DNA of 64,000 nt from Syntrophaceae bacterium UBA6078 (GTDB taxonomy: Bacteria; Desulfobacterota; Syntrophia; Syntrophales; UBA2210), in the NCBI GenBank assembly GCA_002428735.1, contig DIXO01000027.1, forward strand, positions 1 to 64,000, read 5' to 3'. The notes below the pieces were generated by a model. The model was not told the DNA's origin. It saw only the letters and a program-made list of their open reading frames with translations, and ran no database searches. Made by a program: the position numbers and the translations under genes. Of this stretch, positions 52,899 to 64,000 are shown one piece after another (within the stretch, counting starts at the first letter, position 1; each line of letters begins with the position of its first letter).

Positions 52899-53723
52899 AT
52901 GGCACGCACGGTCAAGACAATCGTCCTCACGGGAAACGGAACGAACTGCGAGATGGAGATGGCCCACGCCTGCCGGCTTGCCGGGTCGGACGTGGTCGAT
53001 ATCGTTCACATAAGCGAGCTCCTCTGCGGGGGAAAACGCCTGGGGGATTATCATTTTCTCAATCTCCCGGGAGGATTTCTGGACGGCGACGATCTGGGCT
53101 CCGCGAAGGCGGGAGCGAACCGGTTCATCCACGCGACCATCAGAGGCAGCAGGGAAAAACTGTACGGGCAGCTTGTGGATTTCATCCGCGACGGAAAGCT
53201 GATCCTGGGCGTGTGCAACGGGTTTCAGCTCATGATCAAACTGGGCCTCCTTCCCGCGCTCGGGGGCGACTATGCCACGCAGACGGTGACGCTCACTTTC
53301 AACGATTCGGGACGCTTTGAGGACCGCTGGGTCTATCTGAAAACCAACGAGGATTCGCCCTGTGTCTTCACGAGGGGGCTGCGAGGCATGTACCTTCCCG
53401 TCAGGCACGGCGAGGGGAAAATTGTGACGGACAACCCCGACGTACTGAAGCGGCTCCGCGCGGGCAATCAGATTGTGATGCAATACAGCGACGAAACCTG
53501 CGAAAAAGCCGTAATGGAGTATCCCCTCAATCCGAATGGGTCGGTGGATGCCGTTGCCGGCATATGCGATGAATCGGGCCGCATATTCGGTCTCATGCCC
53601 CATCCCGAAGCCTATCTCCATTACACCAACCATCCGCGCTGGACACGGGAGAACCTGCCCGAGGACGGGGCGGGCCTTTCTCTTTTCAGAAACGCCGTCG
53701 ATTTTATCAAAAACGTTTTCTAA
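52899..53723 (+). CDS. purQ: phosphoribosylformylglycinamidine synthase glutaminase subunit
   Basis: Class I glutamine amidotransferase of 274 aa supplying ammonia to the PurSL protein. The nucleophile is in LGVCNGFQL (about 105), and the His/Glu pair in MPHPEAYLHYTNHP. It is separated by 16 nt from purL, so co-translated. A few residues longer than B. subtilis PurQ (227 aa), resembling the longer form found with fused PurL. Confidence 0.94.
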   Translation: MARTVKTIVLTGNGTNCEMEMAHACRLAGSDVVDIVHISELLCGGKRLGDYHFLNLPGGFLDGDDLGSAKAGANRFIHATIRGSREKLYGQLVDFIRDGKLILGVCNGFQLMIKLGLLPALGGDYATQTVTLTFNDSGRFEDRWVYLKTNEDSPCVFTRGLRGMYLPVRHGEGKIVTDNPDVLKRLRAGNQIVMQYSDETCEKAVMEYPLNPNGSVDAVAGICDESGRIFGLMPHPEAYLHYTNHPRWTRENLPEDGAGLSLFRNAVDFIKNVF

Positions 53724-53832
53724 CGATCCCCCTTTCTCTTTCCGAAGGGCATCGAGGGAGACCGCTGTTCGTACATAATGGTGGATCGCCTTTCAGAATG
53801 TTACCGTAATGTAGCAGACGGAAATATTTCGA

Positions 53833-53861
53833 TTGCAGTCCTCGGAGAACGCGTCTAAAAT
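53833..53861 (+). promoter_or_regulatory. promoter upstream of dapF
   Basis: TTGCAG (53833-53838), exactly 17 nt, TAAAAT (53856-53861). It lies about 120 nt before dapF and would give the dapF-purF part its own transcription start. Confidence 0.55.
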
Positions 53862-53979
53862 AGTTATACAAATCAAATGGATGTGGCGAGGATACCGGAT
53901 TGTGTTCCTGGTATCAATATTGCTTGAGGCGAGGGGTAACCATATCCCCTCCATCGACTTCGAAAGGGAGGGCTCAGCT

Positions 53980-54813
53980 GTGAGTGGAAAGGTGAATCGA
54001 TCGGTGAGTTTTTCAAAGATGTCCGGGCACGGAAATGATTTCATCATCATAGACGGACGTTCCGGGGAGGGCGCCGTGCCCTGGCCCGACCATGCCCGGG
54101 AATGGTGCAGGCGCCGGATCTCCATCGGAGCCGACGGCCTCATGATTATCGAACCGAGCGCCGCCGCCGATTTCAGGCTGCGCATATTCAATGCGGACGG
54201 AAGCGAAGCGGAGATGTGCGGGAACGGTGCGCGGTGCGCCGCCGCCTATGCCGAGCGTCAGGGAATCGCGCCGCAGCGGATGACAATGGAAACCATGGCG
54301 GGCCTGGTGAGAGCCTCCGTTGAGGACGATGTGGTGGCCATCCAACTGACGAATCCATCTTCCATGAAGGATGAGGCGATCCTGGAAATAGAGGGGGAGA
54401 CCGTTCCCTGCTGGTTTATCAACACGGGTGTCCCGCACACCATCATGTACCGACATGGCGTCGCCGACATCCCGGCTGACGAGGTGGCGCGGATGGGGCG
54501 TACGGTTCGATTTCACCCGGCCTTCGCGCCGGCCGGGACCAATGTGGATTTCGTAGAGGTCATCGAGCGGGGCCGGATACTGGCGCGCACCTACGAGCGG
54601 GGTGTCGAGGCTGAAACGATGGCCTGCGGAACCGGAGCGGTGGCCTCGGCGATCATCAGCAGCGTATTCAAAGGGGCGGGAACCCCTCCGATTGAAGTGG
54701 AAATGCCTGGAGGAATCCTTATCGTTGATTTCAAAAAGAAGGGGAATGCCTTCGAGGATGTGTGGCTCAAAGGCAACGTTGTCTTTGTCTATGACGGAAA
54801 ACTCTCCCGGTGA
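53980..54813 (+). CDS. dapF: diaminopimelate epimerase
   Basis: PLP-independent epimerase of 277 aa, LL- to meso-diaminopimelate, for lysine and peptidoglycan. The two catalytic cysteines are in GSEAEMCGNGARCAA and ETMACGTGA. KMSGHGNDFIIID is the family opening. I chose the GTG at 53980 because GGGAGG lies 8 nt before it; the frame stays open further upstream but passes through the promoter. Confidence 0.95.
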   Translation: MSGKVNRSVSFSKMSGHGNDFIIIDGRSGEGAVPWPDHAREWCRRRISIGADGLMIIEPSAAADFRLRIFNADGSEAEMCGNGARCAAAYAERQGIAPQRMTMETMAGLVRASVEDDVVAIQLTNPSSMKDEAILEIEGETVPCWFINTGVPHTIMYRHGVADIPADEVARMGRTVRFHPAFAPAGTNVDFVEVIERGRILARTYERGVEAETMACGTGAVASAIISSVFKGAGTPPIEVEMPGGILIVDFKKKGNAFEDVWLKGNVVFVYDGKLSR

Positions 54814-54854
54814 CCGGGTAAAGGGATCTGCTCCTACCAGAAAGGAAGAGCACG

Positions 54855-56276
54855 GTGCTGCCGAGCGTACTGACATATGACCCCGACCGTCTCAGGGACG
54901 CCTGCGGGGTGTTCGGGATCTTCGGAGACCCGAAGGCCGCCGAAAAGACATACTTGGGACTGTACGCGCTCCAGCACCGGGGGCAGGAAAGCGCGGGGAT
55001 CGCCTCGTCCGACGGGAAGATGATTTCCCTCCACAAGGGGATGGGCCTTGTCCGAACGGTCTTTTCTCACGCCGACATCATTGCCGGCCTGCCAGGGGCG
55101 TCTGCCATCGGCCACAACCGGTATTCCACCACCGGCGGATCGGGCCTGGTAAACGCGCAACCCATACGCATACAGTTCAAGAAAGGGCAGATCGCCGCAG
55201 CCCACAACGGAAATCTGATCAACGCCCTGGCGCTGAGGAAAGGAATGGAGGAAGCGGGATCGATCTTCCAGACCACATCAGACAGTGAGATCGTCCTCCA
55301 TCTGATCGCGCGATCCGAAAGGGCTACCATTGACGACATGGTCACGGACGCCCTGCAAAAGATTGAAGGAGCGTACTGTTTTATCTTTCTCACTCCCTTA
55401 GAGATGATCGCGGCGAGAGACCCCCTCGGATTCAGACCCCTGTGCGTCGGATCTCTCGGGGATGCCATCGTTGTTGCGTCCGAATCATGCGCCCTCGATA
55501 TCATCGGCGCCCGCTACATCCGCAGCGTTGAACCGGGGGAGATCATCAGTATTAACCAGCGGGGGATGACATCCCGCAGCCTCCCGGACGCCCCGCGGAA
55601 GGCATTCTGCATTTTTGAATATATCTATTTCTCCCGGCCGGACAGCATCATATTCGACGAAAAGGTTGATAAATTCAGAAGAAAGCTGGGGAAAAAACTC
55701 GCGGAGGAATCCCCCTGCGACGCCGACATCGTCATCAGCATCCCCGATTCCGCCAACACGGCGGCCCTCGGCTTCGCCCAGCGATCGGGGATACGTTTTG
55801 AGATAGGGCTTATACGGAATCACTACATCGGTAGGACCTTCATCGATCCCTATCAGGATAAACGGGACCGCGACGTGCGGATAAAATTCAATCCCGTGAC
55901 GGGCGTCCTGGAAGGAAAGCGCGTCGTCGTCGTGGATGACTCCATAGTACGCGGCACAACCATGCGCCAGCTGGTCCGGCTCATACGGAACGGAGGGGCC
56001 GCCGAAGTGCATATCAGGGTCGCCTCGCCCCCCGTGCGGTGCCCCTGTTTCTACGGGATCGACATACCGACCTCCGAGGAACTGATCGCGTCGTCTCATT
56101 CCACGGAAGAGATATGCCGCTCCATGGAGGCGGACTCCCTTGCCTATCTTTCGGTACCGGGAATGCTGGAGGCCGTCCCGGACGGCGCAATCCAGTGCAC
56201 GGCCTGTTTCACCGGCGATTATCCAACGGCGATCCCGGAGGGATTCTGCAAGAACCAGTTTGCCGGTCTGGAGTAG
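54855..56276 (+). CDS. purF: amidophosphoribosyltransferase
   Basis: First enzyme of purine synthesis. A 16-residue propeptide precedes the catalytic Cys17 (DACGVFGI), as in the B. subtilis type. The iron-sulfur ligands fit that type too: Cys in AFCIFEY, RCPCFYG and IQCTACFTG. The phosphoribosyl motif VVVDDSIVRGTT is present. The start is a GTG at 54855 with GGAAGAG upstream. Oxygen-labile Fe-S PurF suits an anaerobe. Confidence 0.95.
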   Translation: MLPSVLTYDPDRLRDACGVFGIFGDPKAAEKTYLGLYALQHRGQESAGIASSDGKMISLHKGMGLVRTVFSHADIIAGLPGASAIGHNRYSTTGGSGLVNAQPIRIQFKKGQIAAAHNGNLINALALRKGMEEAGSIFQTTSDSEIVLHLIARSERATIDDMVTDALQKIEGAYCFIFLTPLEMIAARDPLGFRPLCVGSLGDAIVVASESCALDIIGARYIRSVEPGEIISINQRGMTSRSLPDAPRKAFCIFEYIYFSRPDSIIFDEKVDKFRRKLGKKLAEESPCDADIVISIPDSANTAALGFAQRSGIRFEIGLIRNHYIGRTFIDPYQDKRDRDVRIKFNPVTGVLEGKRVVVVDDSIVRGTTMRQLVRLIRNGGAAEVHIRVASPPVRCPCFYGIDIPTSEELIASSHSTEEICRSMEADSLAYLSVPGMLEAVPDGAIQCTACFTGDYPTAIPEGFCKNQFAGLE

Positions 56277-56351
56277 GAGTGGGCTGACAGGATTCCCGCA
56301 TTCACGGGAAATCGTCGCAGGGTATGGAGAAACCTCTGCCGGATAACGAAC

Positions 56352-56370
56352 GCCTGTTATAAAAACAGGC
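56352..56370 (+). other. hairpin between purF and aspS
   Basis: GCCTGTT pairs with AACAGGC (7 bp, 5-nt loop). Without a T tract it is not a standard terminator; it may be a weak attenuator or an RNA-processing site in the 137-nt gap. Confidence 0.3.
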
Positions 56371-56413
56371 ACAGAAAGATAGATGAATTTACAGATTTCA
56401 GGGAAACAGCGGT

Positions 56414-58260
<1,847 letters not shown>

Positions 58261-58264
<4 letters not shown>

Positions 58265-59391
58265 CGGGTAATGATCCAAAAAATGGCGAATATATGAAGG
58301 CATTGCTTGCACTGGAAGACGGCCGCATCTTTGAAGGGGTATCCTTCGGAGCGCAAGGGGAGCGCGCCGGCGAGGTGGTATTCAATACCGGGATGACGGG
58401 GTATCAGGAGATTCTGACCGATCCCTCCTACAAGGGGCAGATCGTGGCCATGACCTATCCCCTGATCGGCAACTACGGCGTCAACGACGCGGATGCCGAA
58501 TCCCGGGGACTGTGGCTCGACGGATTTGTGGTCAGGGAGCTGAGCGAGGCCCCCAGCAACTGGCGGTCGGAGAAGGATCTGGGCTCCTATCTCAAAGAAA
58601 GCGGTGTGGTCGGGATGCAGGGTGTTGATACGCGCGCCCTGACCAGACACATACGGGAGGCTGGCGCCATGAAGGCGGTCATCTCCACCACCGATCTCGA
58701 TCCGTCATCGCTGGTGGACAAAGCGCGGCGCTCTCCGGGGCTTTCGGGGATCGATCTGGTGCGGGATGTCACCTGCGACCGGCCCTACACCTTCGCGGAT
58801 GAGGGTGATCCTGTCGTCGTGGTCCTGGACTGCGGCGTCAAGTTGAGTACCCTGCACCAGCTTCGCCTGGCGGGATGCACGGTTGAAGTGGTCCCGGCCC
58901 ATGCCACCGTCGGCGAGATCCGGGCATATGAACCCGCCGGAGTTCTGCTGTCGAACGGCCCCGGCGATCCGGCGGCGGTTACCTCCGTCGTTGACACCGC
59001 CCGGGAACTGCTCAGGATCGGGACGATCCCCCTCTTCGGGATCTGCCTGGGACAGCAGATCCTCGGTCTGGCCCTCGGCGGAAAGACATTCAAGATGAAA
59101 TTTGGCCATCACGGGTCGAATCATCCGGTCAAGGATCTCGACACGGGGAGGATCGAAATCACCGTCCAGAACCACGGATTCTGTGTCGACCCCGATTCCC
59201 TCGACATGGATGTGATCGAGATCACGCACGTCAATCTCAATGATCACACGTTGGAGGGGATCAGGCACAAGAGTCTGCCCGTCTTTTCGACACAGTTTCA
59301 CCCAGAGGCTGGACCAGGCCCGCATGACGCCCGGCATCTCTTCAAGCGCTTTGTGGGAGCAATGCGTCACCGACCAGAGGGGATCCTATGA
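58261..59391 (+). CDS. carA: carbamoyl-phosphate synthase small subunit
   Basis: Glutaminase subunit of 376 aa that feeds ammonia to CarB for arginine and pyrimidines. The catalytic Cys is in FGICLGQQILG, the His/Glu in FHPEAGPGPHD. The N-terminal ALLALEDGRIFEG is standard. The ATG at 58261 overlaps the aspS stop (ATGA), giving coupling; ATG 58294 (MKALLALEDG) is the alternative start. The end overlaps guaA by 4 nt. Confidence 0.95.
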
Positions 59392-60929
59392 AAGAAATGG
59401 TTGCGGTCTTTGATTTCGGGTCTCAGTACGCTCAGCTCATCGCGCGGCGGATCCGCGAGCTGGGGGTATACTGCGAGATCGTGCGGCACGACACCACGAG
59501 GGAAGCGCTGGAAGCGCTTGCCCCCGCTGCGATCGTTCTGTCCGGCGGCCCGTCGTCAGTCTTTCAGGCCGGCCATCCCCGGATGGACCGGCGGATTTTG
59601 AAAATGGGAATTCCTGTCCTCGGAATCTGTTACGGCATGCAGCTCATGGCGCGGATTCTGGAAGGAACCGTGGAAAAGGGGAAAGGTGGCGGCGAGTATG
59701 GCCCCGCCCGGATAGAGGTGCGGGATCCCGGCGGGATATTCGCCGGTCTTCCTCCGTTCCTTGATGTCTGGATGAGCCACGGGGATCACGTGACGGCTCT
59801 CCCCGAAGGGTTCCGGGTGCTGGCCGGGACAGCGGCCTGCCCCATCGCGGCGATGGCCGACGCTGACAATCGGATATACGGGATACAGTTTCACCCCGAG
59901 GTCGCCCATACCCCGCGGGGGCTGGACATCATCAGAAACTTTCTGTTCGGCGTCGCCTCCTGCAGCGGTGGATGGACGATGGGACGCTTTATCGATGAAT
60001 CGGTCGCCCGGATCAGGGAGATGGTCGGCCATCAGACGGTGATCTGCGGACTCTCCGGCGGGGTCGACTCCTCGGTCGCGGCGGCGCTGCTGCACCTTGC
60101 CATCGGGGACCGGATGAAGGCCATCTTCGTCGACAACGGCCTTCTCAGAGAGGGGGAGGTGGAGGAGATCCGCACCCTCTTCACCGAGGAATACCCCCTC
60201 GCTGTCCGGATCGTAGACGCTTCAGACCGTTTCCTTGCCGAGCTCAAGGGGATAACCGACCCCGAGACAAAACGAAAAATCATCGGGAAGACCTTCATCG
60301 ACGTCTTCTCTGACGCGGCGTCGGATGTGCGGGGGGCGAAGTTCCTCGCCCAGGGAACCCTCTACCCCGATATCATCGAAAGCAGATCTCCCCTCGGCGG
60401 CCCGTCCTCCACAATCAAGAGCCACCATAACGTGGGCGGGCTGCCGGAAGACCTCGCATTCGAGCTGATCGAACCGCTCAGGGAACTCTTCAAAGACGAG
60501 GTCCGCCGCCTCGGAAAAGAACTGGGGCTGCCGGAGAGGCTCCTCACCCGCCAGCCCTTCCCCGGCCCCGGCCTGGGGGTGCGCATCATCGGCGAGATCA
60601 CCCGGGAGACTCTGGCCATCCTGCGCCGGGCGGACCTGATCGTCCGGGAGGAGATCGAGCACTATGACACGAGCCACGAGATATGGCAGTTCTTCGCCGT
60701 CCTCCTCCCGGTGAAGAGCGTCGGGGTGATGGGGGATGAGCGGACCTATGCCAACGTGGTCGCCTTCAGGGCCGTCACCAGTCAGGACGCGATGACGGCG
60801 GACTGGGCCCGGATCCCCTATGACGTCCTGGGACATATCTCCTCGCGGATCATCAACGAGGTGGCGGGGGTGAACCGCGTGGTCTATGACATCAGTTCAA
60901 AACCCCCCAGCACCATCGAATGGGAGTAA
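59388..60929 (+). CDS. guaA: GMP synthase (glutamine-hydrolysing)
   Basis: A 513 aa amidotransferase plus ATP pyrophosphatase, XMP to GMP. Seen: GICYGMQLM with the nucleophile, FHPEVAHTP, the P-loop LSGGVDSSVAAALL (about 225), and the dimerisation-domain ending STIEWE. Embedded between carA and carB, an unusual place that splits the two carbamoyl-phosphate subunits. Confidence 0.96.
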   Translation: MKEMVAVFDFGSQYAQLIARRIRELGVYCEIVRHDTTREALEALAPAAIVLSGGPSSVFQAGHPRMDRRILKMGIPVLGICYGMQLMARILEGTVEKGKGGGEYGPARIEVRDPGGIFAGLPPFLDVWMSHGDHVTALPEGFRVLAGTAACPIAAMADADNRIYGIQFHPEVAHTPRGLDIIRNFLFGVASCSGGWTMGRFIDESVARIREMVGHQTVICGLSGGVDSSVAAALLHLAIGDRMKAIFVDNGLLREGEVEEIRTLFTEEYPLAVRIVDASDRFLAELKGITDPETKRKIIGKTFIDVFSDAASDVRGAKFLAQGTLYPDIIESRSPLGGPSSTIKSHHNVGGLPEDLAFELIEPLRELFKDEVRRLGKELGLPERLLTRQPFPGPGLGVRIIGEITRETLAILRRADLIVREEIEHYDTSHEIWQFFAVLLPVKSVGVMGDERTYANVVAFRAVTSQDAMTADWARIPYDVLGHISSRIINEVAGVNRVVYDISSKPPSTIEWE

Positions 60930-60940
60930 TCTGAGACGGC

Positions 60941-63900
60941 ATGCCGAAGCGCACGGATTTACAGAAGATACTGATCATCGGGTCCGGTCCCATTGTGATC
61001 GGCCAGGCCTGCGAGTTCGACTATTCCGGGACCCAGGCCTGCAAGGCCCTGGTCGAGGAAGGGTACGAGGTGGTGCTTCTCAACTCCAACCCCGCCACGA
61101 TCATGACGGACCCCGAGATGGCTCATCAAACCTACATCGAGCCGATCACGGCCGACGTCATGGAACAGATTATCGCGAAGGAGCGTCCCCAGGCCGTCCT
61201 TGCCACCATCGGGGGACAGACCGCTCTGAACACCGCGGTGGAGGCGGCGGAGCGAGGGGTCTTCGAACGGTACGGGGTGGAGATGATCGGAGCGGACCTG
61301 GCGGCGATCAGGCGGGCGGAGGATCGAGACGCCTTCAAGGAGGCCATGGCTCAGATCGGCCTGGATACGCCCCGGAGTTCCGTGGCCAAAACAATGGATG
61401 AGGCGTGGGAGATCGCGCGGGAGATCGGATTTCCCCTCGTCATACGCCCGAGCTTTACCCTCGGCGGTACCGGGGGGGCGGTTGCTTACAACGCGGAGGA
61501 GTTCGAAGGCTATGCCTCGAACGGGATGGAGCAGAGCATGATCGGCGAGGTTCTGATCGAAGAATCCGTCCTGGGGTGGAAGGAGTACGAACTGGAGGTG
61601 ATGCGCGACCAGAAGGACAATGTGGTGATCATCTGCTCCATCGAGAACCTCGATCCCATGGGTGTGCACACCGGAGATTCCATCACGGTTGCCCCCGCTC
61701 AGACACTGACTGACCGTGAATACCAGGAGCTCCGGAACGCCTCCATCGCCGTTATCCGCAAGATCGGGGTCGCCACCGGAGGGTCGAATATTCAGTTCGC
61801 GGTCCATCCCCTGACCGGCCGGATCGTGGTCATCGAGATGAACCCCCGCGTCTCCCGCTCTTCAGCCCTCGCGTCCAAGGCGACGGGGTTTCCCATCGCC
61901 AAGATCGCGGCCAAGCTCGCGGTCGGTTACTCTCTCGACGAGATCCCGAACGACATCACCAAAAAGACCCCGGCATCCTTCGAACCCACCATCGACTATT
62001 GCGTCGTCAAGATCCCGCGTTTCGCCTTTGAAAAATTTCCCGGCGTGGAAGACACCCTCACCATATCGATGAAATCGGTGGGGGAAACGATGGCAATCGG
62101 CCGCACCTTCAAGGAGGCGCTCCAGAAGGGGCTCCGCGGCTTGGAGATCGGCCTGTCCGGCCTTGACCTCAAGAGCGAAGAGAAGGTCGACACCCTGCGG
62201 ATGGAGGAGCGCCTGGCCCGGCCGACTCCGGAGCGGCTCTTTTACGTCAAGGCGGCACTCAAGGCGGGGATCTCGGTGGAACAGATCGCCACGATCACCG
62301 CCATAGACCCCTGGTTTCTTACAAATATCAGGCAGATCGTCGAGATGGAGCGGACCATCGCATCCTATGCCGGGAAGGGAGATATCCCCGCCTCCCTTCT
62401 GAGGGAGGCGAAGGAGATGGGCTTTTCCGACCGTCAGATCGGGGAGGTCATCGGGGTCGATGAATCGCGTATGCGGGCCCTCCGGGAAGAGAAGAAGATC
62501 ATGCCGGTCTACAAGCTCGTCGACACCTGCGCCGCCGAATTCGAGGCATCCACCCCCTACTACTACTCGACTTACGAGCGGGAAGACGAGGGGCGGACCG
62601 GAAGCGCGAGAAAGGTCATGATCGTCGGCGGAGGGCCGAACCGGATCGGCCAGGGGATTGAATTCGACTACTGCTGCGTCCACGCCTCCATGGCCCTCAG
62701 AGAGATGGGGTATGAAACGATCATGGTCAATTCCAACCCGGAGACCGTCTCCACCGATTACGACATATCGGACCGGCTTTATTTCGAACCCCTGACGCTT
62801 GAGGACGTCCTGAACATCGTGGAGGCGGAGAGGCCCGAGGGAGTCATCGTCCAACTTGGCGGTCAGACCCCCCTTAACCTCGCCCTTCCTCTCAAGCGTT
62901 ACGGGGTGCCTATATGGGGAACTTCCCCGGAGGCGATCGACCGCGCTGAGGACCGGAAGCTCTTCAAAGAGATGGCGGACAAACTGGATGTCCGGCAGCC
63001 GGAAAGCGGCACGGCCCTCTCCTTCGCGGAGGTGGAGCGGATTGTGGAACGGCTCGGCTATCCCGTCCTGATCCGTCCCTCATACGTCCTGGGAGGACGG
63101 GCCATGGTGGTGGTCTGGAGCCGTCAAGACCTGGAGGGATTCGCCCGCGAGGCATTCGAGGCGTCTCCCGGTCATCCGATCCTGATCGATAAGTTCCTCG
63201 AAGACGCCATCGAGGTGGATGTGGACGCCGTATCCGACGGTGTTGACGTGGTGATCGGCGGCGTTATGGAGCACATCGAACACGCGGGTATTCATTCGGG
63301 GGACAGCGCCATGGTTCTCCCCGCTTACTCGCTGGACCCGTCAATCATCGCCGAGATCAAAGACAAAACCCGGCGCATGGCGCTGGAACTTGACGTACGG
63401 GGTCTGCTCAACATCCAGTACGCGGTCAAGGGGACCGACATCTATGTCCTGGAGGTCAACCCCCGGGCTTCGCGGACCGTCCCCTTCATATCCAAGGCGA
63501 CAGGGGTCCCCCTGGCAAAGATAGCGACCCGTATCATGGCAGGACGGACGCTCAGAGAGCAGGGGATTATTGCCGATCCTGAGTCCCGATACATCGCGGT
63601 CAAGGAATCGGTCCTCCCTTTCAACCGCTTCCCGGGGGGAGACATCCTCCTCGGCCCCGAGATGAAATCCACCGGCGAGGTGATGGGGATCGACACCAGC
63701 CTGGGGGCGGCCTTCGCGAAGAGTCAGATCGCCGCCCGGCAGAGTCTCCCCCTTTCGGGGAAGGTCTTTATCAGCGTCAAGGATTATGACAAAAACGAAA
63801 TCATCGCCGTGGGAAGAGAGTTTGTCCATATGGGTTTTGAGATCCTTTCAACGCCCGGCACCGCGCAGGCGCTGGCGGAACATACTATCCCCGTGAAATG

Positions 63901-64000
63901 CCTGTCGCGGATCGGCGAGGGGAGGCCGAACCTTCTCGATTACATCAAGAACAAGGATGTGGGACTCCTCATCAATACGCCGAGCGGACCGAAACCGCGG
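60941..64000 (+). CDS. carB: carbamoyl-phosphate synthase large subunit (3' end outside window)
   Basis: The 1020 codons seen cover both ATP-grasp halves. The first begins [20 protein letters not shown], the second [19 protein letters not shown] near residue 560, each with its own RPSxxxGG loop. The MGS-like allosteric domain starts near 940 and is cut. ATG 60941 has GGGAG upstream. About 50 residues are missing relative to E. coli CarB (1073 aa). Confidence 0.96.
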   Translation, partial: MPKRTDLQKILIIGSGPIVIGQACEFDYSGTQACKALVEEGYEVVLLNSNPATIMTDPEMAHQTYIEPITADVMEQIIAKERPQAVLATIGGQTALNTAVEAAERGVFERYGVEMIGADLAAIRRAEDRDAFKEAMAQIGLDTPRSSVAKTMDEAWEIAREIGFPLVIRPSFTLGGTGGAVAYNAEEFEGYASNGMEQSMIGEVLIEESVLGWKEYELEVMRDQKDNVVIICSIENLDPMGVHTGDSITVAPAQTLTDREYQELRNASIAVIRKIGVATGGSNIQFAVHPLTGRIVVIEMNPRVSRSSALASKATGFPIAKIAAKLAVGYSLDEIPNDITKKTPASFEPTIDYCVVKIPRFAFEKFPGVEDTLTISMKSVGETMAIGRTFKEALQKGLRGLEIGLSGLDLKSEEKVDTLRMEERLARPTPERLFYVKAALKAGISVEQIATITAIDPWFLTNIRQIVEMERTIASYAGKGDIPASLLREAKEMGFSDRQIGEVIGVDESRMRALREEKKIMPVYKLVDTCAAEFEASTPYYYSTYEREDEGRTGSARKVMIVGGGPNRIGQGIEFDYCCVHASMALREMGYETIMVNSNPETVSTDYDISDRLYFEPLTLEDVLNIVEAERPEGVIVQLGGQTPLNLALPLKRYGVPIWGTSPEAIDRAEDRKLFKEMADKLDVRQPESGTALSFAEVERIVERLGYPVLIRPSYVLGGRAMVVVWSRQDLEGFAREAFEASPGHPILIDKFLEDAIEVDVDAVSDGVDVVIGGVMEHIEHAGIHSGDSAMVLPAYSLDPSIIAEIKDKTRRMALELDVRGLLNIQYAVKGTDIYVLEVNPRASRTVPFISKATGVPLAKIATRIMAGRTLREQGIIADPESRYIAVKESVLPFNRFPGGDILLGPEMKSTGEVMGIDTSLGAAFAKSQIAARQSLPLSGKVFISVKDYDKNEIIAVGREFVHMGFEILSTPGTAQALAEHTIPVKCLSRIGEGRPNLLDYIKNKDVGLLINTPSGPKPR

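Overview
The window is about 64 kb of a fairly GC-rich chromosome from a strictly anaerobic bacterium, most likely a member of Desulfobacterota (the former Deltaproteobacteria, of the Syntrophales/Desulfobacterales kind). The inference rests on gene content: a tungsten-type aldehyde:ferredoxin oxidoreductase, a B12-dependent acyl-CoA mutase with its GTPase in a beta-oxidation operon, a methionine synthase split from its activation domain, a PduO-type cobalamin adenosyltransferase, GlcG/HbpS-like proteins, and a methionine sulfoxide reductase that appears to be a selenoprotein. No rRNA, tRNA, CRISPR array, transposase or integrase was found. The window cuts meaB at its left edge and carB at its right edge.

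Layout. 1-7.3 kb (minus strand): one operon read leftwards from a GntR/FCD regulator, through a degenerate hydroxyacyl-CoA dehydrogenase paralogue, enoyl-CoA hydratase, hydroxybutyryl-CoA dehydrogenase, acyl-CoA dehydrogenase and a MeaA/ethylmalonyl-CoA-mutase-like mutase, to MeaB. A REP-like palindrome sits inside it. 8-10.3 kb (plus): ectABC for ectoine. 10.2-18.5 kb: single genes (pyrimidine-dimer glycosylase, HDAC-like hydrolase, Hsp20, sodium:solute symporter, RNase D, PilZ protein, FMN-binding protein, penicillin-acylase-like Ntn hydrolase). 18.5-22.6 kb (minus): a three-part GlpA/GlpB-like flavin dehydrogenase with a DUF1667 subunit and two GlcG/HbpS paralogues. 22.9-23.1 kb: two tiny overlapping hydrophobic reading frames.

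23.4-26.1 kb is a visibly AT-rich insert carrying a truncated MORC-like (GHKL) ATPase and an intact PD-(D/E)xK nuclease-DUF2075 helicase, preceded by a promoter-plus-terminator unit that could be a small RNA. 26.2-29.9 kb returns to native composition: zinc-ribbon protein, ettA, an SfsA-GIY-YIG fusion, ihfA. 29.9-39 kb (minus): AOR plus iron alcohol dehydrogenase, an SCP2-like protein, the adenosyltransferase, an alpha/beta hydrolase, split methionine synthase and a DUF6125 protein. 39-45.7 kb (minus): HNH nuclease, transketolase, exonuclease III, CBS protein, CPA2 antiporter.

46-64 kb (plus): flavodoxin, then an msrA whose catalytic cysteine codon is TGA followed by a SECIS-like hairpin. A biosynthetic block follows: glmM, a NagB-like isomerase, purSL (with a duplicated PurS-like N-terminus), purQ, dapF, purF, aspS, carA, guaA and carB, several of them overlapping or tightly spaced. 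The observations most worth following are the selenocysteine MsrA, the AT-rich nuclease-helicase island, and the MeaA-like mutase inside a beta-oxidation operon.
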